Shown: positions 14,151-18,942 of the stretch, piece after piece
Position numbering within the stretch: position 1 is the first letter of the stretch
How the letters are laid out: every line of letters starts with the position of its first letter
Assembly: GCA_030605305.1 (NCBI GenBank)
Contig: JAUWIO010000001.1
Location: 1-18,942 of the forward strand
DNA from: Actinomycetes bacterium
GTDB lineage: Bacteria; Actinomycetota; Aquicultoria; CAJVYJ01; JAUVQD01
Length of the DNA stretch: 18,942 nt
Direction: 5' to 3'
The notes under the pieces: generated by a model
The model's database searches: none
Told to the model about the DNA's origin: nothing
What the model saw: the letters and a program-made list of their open reading frames with translations, nothing else
Position numbers and translations under genes: made by a program

Positions 14151-14776
14151 GCGTGACACAACCGCTACTTCAAGCCCAGGCCGGGGTCGAAGTTGAGGGC
14201 AGCCGACTCGACGCATTCCTAGCGATCGGTCCCGGTGTGCGCTCTCGGAACGTCGCTCAGAAAATGATCACAAACGATCAAGTCACGGTCAACGGTGGTG
14301 TCTGCAACAAGAAGCAACTACTGGTCCTCGGCGATCTGGTCGAGTATCGGGCGCCGGCGCAAGAGGTGTTAACCGTCGAGGCCGAAGAGTTGCCGCTGGA
14401 CGTCGTCTACGAGGACGATCAGGTGATCGTCGTCGATAAGGCAGCGGGCATGGTGGTCCATCCCGGGGCAGACAATTATACCGGGACGTTGGTGAACGCG
14501 TTGCTCGCCCGCACCCGCCTGGCCTCGCCGGGCGCGCCGCTCCGACCCGGGATCGTTCATCGCCTCGACAAGGGGACCAGCGGGTTGTTGGTCGCCGCCA
14601 AGACTGAGGCAGCCTATTTTTCCCTGGTAGACCAATTGAAAGAGCGCCGGGTGGGCCGCGAGTATCTGGCCCTCGTCGAAGGCGGCTTCGATGATGAGAC
14701 CGGCCGGATCGAAGCTCCTATCCGCCGGAGCCCTCACGATCGCCGGATGATGGATGTCGGCGGACACGGCGCCTAG
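14147..14776 (+). CDS. rluD: RluD-type pseudouridine synthase, N-terminal part, ended by an in-frame TAG
   Basis: GTG 14147 overlaps the end of lspA. Residues 15-60 form an S4 RNA-binding domain, and the catalytic domain follows, with RPGIVHRLDKGTSGLLVAAKT containing the nucleophilic Asp141. The family makes pseudouridine in 23S rRNA. The protein should run to about 317 codons, but a TAG at 14774-14776 stops it at 209 residues, in the middle of the catalytic domain. Beyond the stop the same frame continues with normal homology (EAYTNFRVLG, then LETGRTHQIRVHM). Whole-gene coordinates would be 14147-15100. The cause could be real nonsense mutation, readthrough, or a base error; the present product lacks the C-terminal catalytic strand and is probably inactive if made. 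Confidence 0.85.
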   Translation: MSVTQPLLQAQAGVEVEGSRLDAFLAIGPGVRSRNVAQKMITNDQVTVNGGVCNKKQLLVLGDLVEYRAPAQEVLTVEAEELPLDVVYEDDQVIVVDKAAGMVVHPGADNYTGTLVNALLARTRLASPGAPLRPGIVHRLDKGTSGLLVAAKTEAAYFSLVDQLKERRVGREYLALVEGGFDDETGRIEAPIRRSPHDRRMMDVGGHGA

Positions 14777-15100
14777 GAAGCGTACACGAATTTTCGGGTA
14801 CTCGGCTCATCGGGAAAGTTGTCTCTCTTGGCGGTCAAGCTGGAGACGGGAAGGACTCATCAGATTCGTGTCCACATGCGATTTATTCAGCACCCCCTGA
14901 TCGGAGACGATGTCTATGGTCGGTTGGGTTCCGGGATGGATATCGGGGTCCGCCACCCGTGGCTTCACGCCCGCCGGTTGACCTTTGCCCACCCAAAAAC
15001 CGGGCGCGAGATGGAATTTACCGCTTCGCTCCCAGCTGATCTGCGTGCGTCACTCTTGTCGCCGGGACTTGAGTCGCTGCGGCTTGCCGCCGACCTATAA
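14777..15100 (+). pseudogene. rluD: RluD-type pseudouridine synthase, C-terminal remainder after the TAG
   Basis: In the same frame as the preceding 209 codons, this stretch encodes the rest of the pseudouridine synthase catalytic core: EAYTNFRVLG, LLAVKLETGRTHQIRVHM, HPLIGDDVYG, and HPWLHARRLTFAHPKTGREM. The first usable start inside it is TTG 14819, which has no convincing ribosome-binding site and would lack the catalytic Asp, so independent function is unlikely. The expected residue at the stop is Lys, Gln or Glu, each one base away from TAG. No insertion or frame change is needed to restore the full family length. Confidence 0.85.
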
Positions 15101-15128
15101 ACGCCTGGAACGGGAATGATACCGGTGA

Positions 15129-15443
15129 ATGCCGGAAGAATTCCAAGAACCGAGTGATATTTGGCAAGCTGCCGCCGCCGATGCTTACACAACCCTCGGC
15201 AGCGGGGAGGCCGGACTTACCTATACGGAGGTCGAGGCCAGTCGGACCGCGTACGGGACCAATGAGTTAGACACAGTTCGCAAGAGTCCTATCATCTGGA
15301 AGTTTCTAGGCAACTTCTATCACTTGATGGCGCTTCTTCTCTGGGCTGCTGCTATTCTGGCATTCGTTGCCGATGAACCCGAACTCGCCTGGACTATCAT
15401 CGCTGTTATCGCGATCAACGCCGTCTTCAGCTTCTCCCAGTAA
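15129..15443 (+). CDS. P2-type cation ATPase, N-terminal part, ended by an in-frame TAA
   Basis: ATG 15129 begins a P-type ATPase N-terminus (104 residues) containing the cation_ATPase_N region GLTYTEVEASRTAYGTNEL, and membrane helices M1 and M2 (about residues 58-102). The TAA at 15441-15443 falls right after FSFSQ, where the family continues with Glu-Tyr/Phe-Lys-Ala-Glu. After the stop, the same frame reads FKAEPATEALGKMVP, normal family sequence. So one base change (GAA to TAA) separates this from an intact gene at 15129-17969. As it stands the fragment could not transport anything. Confidence 0.85.
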   Translation: MPEEFQEPSDIWQAAAADAYTTLGSGEAGLTYTEVEASRTAYGTNELDTVRKSPIIWKFLGNFYHLMALLLWAAAILAFVADEPELAWTIIAVIAINAVFSFSQ

Positions 15444-15479
15444 TTCAAGGCCGAGCCGGCCACGGAGGCGCTAGGGAAG

Positions 15480-17969
15480 ATGGTGCCGCAGACGGCGGTT
15501 GTCATTCGTGCCGGCGAGGTCGAACAGGTCCCCGCCAGTCAACTCGTCATCGGTGATGTCGTGATCGTCGAAGAGGGCGACAAGGTCTCTGCCGATTCCA
15601 GGCTGGTCGAAGAGCGCGAGCTTCGCGTTGACAACTCGACGTTGACGGGCGAGTCCGAGCCGCTTCGCCGAAGCGCCGATGGCTTTATTGAAGGCGACGT
15701 CCCGGTGAGCGACGTACCAAATCTCATCTTTGCGGGCACGTCCGTAGTTTTTGGGAGAGGCAAAGCGGTCGTCTACGCGGTCGGAATGGACACGCAATTT
15801 GGAAAGATAGCGGCATTGACCGGGGAGGTCGGGCCAGAGAAGAGCCCCTTGCAGCAGCAGATAGACGGGGCCGTCAGGACGATGGCGCTCATTGCATTGT
15901 TCTTAGGATTGGTCCTTTTTCTGGCCGGGTCCATGCTCGGCGGGCTCGATCCGGCCAAGAGCCTCACCTTCGCGATCGGGATGATCGTAGCCAACGTTCC
16001 AGAGGGTCTGTTGCCGACCGTGACTTTAGCTCTCGCGGTCGGTGTGCAGCGACTCGCTGCCCGTAATGCGCTGGTTAAAAGACTTTCAGCCGTAGAAACG
16101 CTCGGCTCCACCGACGTAATCTGCACTGACAAGACCGGGACCCTGACACAGAACGAAATGACGGTTCGCGAAGTGTGGGCCGGTTATGAAGCCTGGGGTG
16201 TCGAAGGAGTCGGTTACGATCCACGCGGTCGATTCGTCTCAGTCGGAAGCGACCGGGAGGCGACTGAGGCCACGGCGTCCTTACGGGCCGCACTAGAATC
16301 CGCTGCGTATTGCAATAACGCCAAGCTGCTTTCTCCAGAGGGTGAGAGCGATGATTGGCGGATCGTCGGCGATCCCACCGAGGCGGCCATGCTCGTCGCT
16401 GCCATCAAGGGCGGCACTGATGTTATTACCGATCGACCGCGGGTATATGAGCTGCCGTTCGAATCGAAGCGCAAACGTATGAGCGTCATCTACTCCAATG
16501 GCAATTCGCTGACGGCGTATGTAAAAGGGGCGCCGCTGGTCGTTTTGGGACTTTCTGATCGCCTGGTCGAAGGCGGGGAGGTTAGAGAGTTGACTGCGGC
16601 CGATAGAGAGGCGATCACAGCGGTCAATGATGGCTTTGCGGCGAAGGCGTTGCGCGTCATAGCGTTGGCCAAACGGAGCCTGCCGGTGGACACGGCGGAC
16701 ATCACTACGGAGAACGTGGAGACCGGCCTGATCTTTTTGGGGATGATGGCGATGATGGACCCGCCCAGACCGGAGGTGGAGGCAGCCGTATCCGAATGCC
16801 GGGGCGCCGGAGTGCAGGCTGTCATGATCACTGGGGATTACGGGCTGACCGCCGAATCAGTCGCGCGGCGCATCGGATTAGTGCGCGGTCAGGAGCTACG
16901 GATCGTCACAGGTACCGAGCTTGAGACCCTTTCCGATGAAGAGCTAAGAGACCTACTCGAGAAGGGCGATCTACTCTTTGCCCGCGCCTCGCCCGAGAAT
17001 AAGATGAGGGGGGCCCAGGCCTATCGGGCCATCGTCTGGACCGTTGCCATGACCGGGGATGGGGTCAATGACGCACCGGCGTTAAAGAAAGCCGACATCG
17101 GAGTGGCTATGGGGCAGACCGGCACGGATGTTGCGAAAGAAGCGGCCGATATGGTCATCACGGACGACTATTTCGCGACAATCGTCGATGCGGTTGAAGA
17201 AGGACGCGTGGTCTTTGACAACATGCGAAAATTCATCAACTACATCTTCGCGCACTTGACGCCGGAAGTGGTGCCGTTTGTCCTTTTCGTCCTCTTGCAA
17301 GATATCAATTTTCCGCTCGGCATCACTGTCTTGCAGATCCTCGCCATCGACCTCGGGACAGAGACAGTGCCCGCGCTGGCTCTGGGGGTGGAACCCCCTG
17401 AGCCCGGCATCATGTCCCGTCCACCGCGGGCTAAAAAGGAACCGCTGCTCAATCGCGAGATCCTCATAAGATCGTATGGCTGGCTAGGCACGATCGAGGC
17501 CGTGTTGGTCACGGCCGCCTTTGTCTTCGTTCTCTATCGAGGGGGCTGGGTGCCCGGGGCTCCCGATATATCGGGAGCGGGCAGCCCCGGTCATCAGCTA
17601 TATCTCGAAGCTACAACGATGCCGTTCCTGGGGATAGTCGTCGCCCAAGTCGGAACCCTCTTCGCCAGCCGCACGCATCGGGCTTCGGTCTTCACCGTGG
17701 GGTTTTTCAGCAACCGCTGGGTCCTGGTAGGCGTTGTATTCGAGTTGGTTGTCGCGGCCCTGCTGATGTATGTCCCGCTCTTCGCGCGATTCTTTGGTAT
17801 GGCCCCGCTTGGCCCGCTCGAATGGGCTATCGCCTTCACTTTCGCACCGATCATCTTCTTTGCCGATGAGGGCAGAAAGCTGTTGCTGCGACGGCGCGAT
17901 GCCCATAGGGCGGCCCAGGATCTTGTGGATGATAGGGCCGGGGCCGAACGGGAGAAGAAAGCGGCGTAG
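15480..17969 (+). CDS. P2-type cation-transporting ATPase, main part after the TAA (Na,K-ATPase-like)
   Basis: This 829-residue stretch has the actuator (TLTGESEPL), phosphorylation (DKTGTLT, Asp at 16128-16130), nucleotide-binding and hinge (MTGDGVNDAPALKKADIGVAMG) motifs of P-type ATPases. The M4 motif VANVPEGLL matches Na,K-ATPase rather than the PEGLP of SERCA, and the M6 IDLGTETVPALALGVE retains the equivalent of Na,K Asp804 (17349-17351) with Glu at the Asp808 position (17361-17363). M5 has LTPEVVPF with the equivalent of Glu779. So a monovalent-cation ATPase is likely. ATG 15480 has GGAGG 11 bases upstream and AGGGAAG directly before it, so internal reinitiation is possible, but it would lack M1-M2 and part of the actuator. 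The two downstream TrkA genes support a role in K+/Na+ homeostasis. Confidence 0.9.
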   Translation: MVPQTAVVIRAGEVEQVPASQLVIGDVVIVEEGDKVSADSRLVEERELRVDNSTLTGESEPLRRSADGFIEGDVPVSDVPNLIFAGTSVVFGRGKAVVYAVGMDTQFGKIAALTGEVGPEKSPLQQQIDGAVRTMALIALFLGLVLFLAGSMLGGLDPAKSLTFAIGMIVANVPEGLLPTVTLALAVGVQRLAARNALVKRLSAVETLGSTDVICTDKTGTLTQNEMTVREVWAGYEAWGVEGVGYDPRGRFVSVGSDREATEATASLRAALESAAYCNNAKLLSPEGESDDWRIVGDPTEAAMLVAAIKGGTDVITDRPRVYELPFESKRKRMSVIYSNGNSLTAYVKGAPLVVLGLSDRLVEGGEVRELTAADREAITAVNDGFAAKALRVIALAKRSLPVDTADITTENVETGLIFLGMMAMMDPPRPEVEAAVSECRGAGVQAVMITGDYGLTAESVARRIGLVRGQELRIVTGTELETLSDEELRDLLEKGDLLFARASPENKMRGAQAYRAIVWTVAMTGDGVNDAPALKKADIGVAMGQTGTDVAKEAADMVITDDYFATIVDAVEEGRVVFDNMRKFINYIFAHLTPEVVPFVLFVLLQDINFPLGITVLQILAIDLGTETVPALALGVEPPEPGIMSRPPRAKKEPLLNREILIRSYGWLGTIEAVLVTAAFVFVLYRGGWVPGAPDISGAGSPGHQLYLEATTMPFLGIVVAQVGTLFASRTHRASVFTVGFFSNRWVLVGVVFELVVAALLMYVPLFARFFGMAPLGPLEWAIAFTFAPIIFFADEGRKLLLRRRDAHRAAQDLVDDRAGAEREKKAA
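17559..17578. repeat. Perfect 20-bp palindrome inside the ATPase gene
   Basis: The sequence from 17559 to 17578 is self-complementary over all 20 bases (core CCCGATATATCGGG). It codes for part of an extracytoplasmic loop. Flanking CCGGGGCT (17554-17561) and AGCCCCGG (17583-17590) offer a second, overlapping pairing. Confidence 0.7.
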
Positions 17970-18008
17970 CACATTGAAGCGAACTAAGGTAAGGGGAATG
18001 AAGTATCC

Positions 18009-18659
18009 ATGTATGTCGTGATAATGGGATGTGGGCGTGTCGGCTCTCAACTAGCCAGGATACTGGCACTTGAGGGCCACGATATAGCGGTGATCGACAA
18101 GAACGAGGCTGCCTTTGAGCGGCTTGGCCCCCGCTTTTCGGGACTGAAGGTGCTGGGCATCGGCTTTGATATCGATGTACTCGAAGAAGCCGGAACGGAA
18201 AAAGCGGACGCCTTCGTGTCGGTCACGAATGGAGACAACTCCAATGTCCTCGGAGCCCGGATCGCCAAGAACCGCTTTAGGGTGCCGAAAGTGATCGCCA
18301 GGATATATGATCCGGTGCGCGAGGGACTGTATCGCCGCATGGGCGTGGAGACGATCTCCTCGACGAGCTGGGCGGCAAACAAGGTCAAAGATATCGTGCT
18401 CCACGGCGAGTTGGTCAGACACCAGAGCTTTGGAAACGGCGAGATCGATCTGGTGGAAGGGGAGGTACCGGCAGCAATGTCAGGGAAGCGCGTTATTGAG
18501 TTCAACCTGCCCGGCGAGATCAAGGTAGTCTCGATCGTCCGTCTAGGGAAGGCATTTATCCCCGGCCTCGGGACCACGGTCGAAGCGGGCGACGGGTTGC
18601 AATTAGCGGTCCTGTCCTCGGCGATGCCGAAGCTGAAAAGGATGTTGGATGTCGCGTAA
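18009..18659 (+). CDS. TrkA-family K+ uptake regulatory subunit (first of a pair)
   Basis: The 216-residue protein has an N-terminal Rossmann domain (RCK-N, about residues 1-125) with GCGRVG at residues 7-12 and an acidic IDKN after the second strand, as in NAD(H)-binding TrkA. It ends with an RCK-C domain (about 140-216). Such cytoplasmic subunits gate TrkH/KtrB-type K+ channels in response to nucleotides. ATG 18009 follows AAGGGGAATG. Tandem single-copy TrkA genes are a common actinobacterial layout (CeoB/CeoC in mycobacteria). A channel gene was not found in the window. Confidence 0.9.
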   Translation: MYVVIMGCGRVGSQLARILALEGHDIAVIDKNEAAFERLGPRFSGLKVLGIGFDIDVLEEAGTEKADAFVSVTNGDNSNVLGARIAKNRFRVPKVIARIYDPVREGLYRRMGVETISSTSWAANKVKDIVLHGELVRHQSFGNGEIDLVEGEVPAAMSGKRVIEFNLPGEIKVVSIVRLGKAFIPGLGTTVEAGDGLQLAVLSSAMPKLKRMLDVA

Positions 18660-18707
18660 TGGTCGTATGGGCGAGGCCCTTGAAAACATGATTCGAGGTG
18701 GATCAAT

Positions 18708-18942
18708 ATGCGCGCGCTGATAGTCGGCGCCGGCCGCACCGGTGCTTACGTTGCTCAGGATCTGGCGGCCGCCGGACACGAAGTCACCGTGATCGACCAG
18801 GACCCCACGGTCCTAGCGACCCTCGGCGCTCCGCAGGGCATCGGGTTAAGAAACGGAGACGGCTGCGATCCGGAAAAACTGGAGGTCGCGGGGGCGCGTA
18901 ATGCAGAATTAGTCGTGGCTGTAACCGGGGAGGACGAGGATA
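18708..18942 (+). CDS. Second TrkA-family regulatory subunit (3' partial)
   Basis: ATG 18708, behind GAGGTGG, opens a frame that runs off the window edge after 78 codons. The N-terminus is again a Rossmann domain: VGAGRTGAYVAQDLAAAGHEVTVID, then NGDGCDPEKLEVAGARNAELVVAVTGEDED. It is closely similar in plan to the first TrkA and separated from it by 48 bases. The two probably form a heteromeric gating ring. Full length and C-terminal domain cannot be seen. Confidence 0.88.
   Translation, partial: MRALIVGAGRTGAYVAQDLAAAGHEVTVIDQDPTVLATLGAPQGIGLRNGDGCDPEKLEVAGARNAELVVAVTGEDED

Noticed and set aside
14369..14767. Long minus-strand frame opposite the rluD-like gene.
   Set aside because: It is a compositional shadow of the plus-strand gene without recognisable protein features.
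14774..15443. Reassignment of TAG and TAA as sense codons.
   Set aside because: Both codons also end other intact genes here (for example MerR with TAG and ileS with TAA), so a global code change is not supported.

Overview
The window is a gene-dense (mid-50s % GC by eye) chromosomal segment that most likely comes from a deep-branching actinobacterium, read from a draft or metagenomic assembly. The main evidence is gene order: DUF881 / small basic protein / DUF881, then a GarA-type FHA protein and a Rv1828-type MerR regulator. This is the order of Mycobacterium tuberculosis Rv1823-Rv1828, and the FHA and MerR proteins match that pair closely. No tRNA, rRNA, CRISPR array, phage gene or insertion sequence was seen.

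Layout. 1-1394: 3' end of a nucleotidyltransferase/phosphohexomutase fusion whose mutase domain has lost its signature catalytic motifs. 1445-3213: the DUF881-SBP-DUF881 envelope operon. 3203-3994 (minus): a four-TM protein with a degenerate GGDEF domain, preceded by a possible sigma-28/WhiG-type promoter. 4090-5271: a secreted D,D-carboxypeptidase. 5308-5571: an 87-residue protein carrying the c-di-GMP-binding spacing of the anti-sigma factor RsiG. 5613-7046: a small unknown protein, GarA-like FHA protein and MerR regulator, all overlapping or nearly so. 7054-9179: a nuclease-fold small protein, purine salvage genes hpt and apt, a membrane SH3 protein and an unknown. 9252-10286: a GT4 glycosyltransferase whose start codon directly follows an intrinsic-terminator-like hairpin. 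10437-15100: ileS, a DksA/TraR zinc-finger protein, lspA and an rluD-type pseudouridine synthase. 15129-17969: a P2-type cation ATPase resembling Na,K-ATPase. 18009-end: two consecutive TrkA-type K+ channel regulators, the second cut by the window edge.

How they fit together. The most interesting neighbourhood is 3203-6349. An RsiG-like single-motif c-di-GMP protein, a degenerate GGDEF membrane protein with a WhiG/FliA-like promoter, and a GarA-like phospho-switch sit within 3.2 kb, suggesting second-messenger and kinase signalling grafted into the conserved envelope cluster. The second notable theme is untranslated RNA structure: hairpins upstream of the glycosyltransferase and ileS both end in U-tracts close to the start codon and can also occlude the ribosome-binding site. 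The third is that two neighbouring genes, rluD-like and the ATPase, are each broken by one in-frame stop with homology continuing in frame. The ATPase and the TrkA pair look like a monovalent-cation homeostasis cluster.
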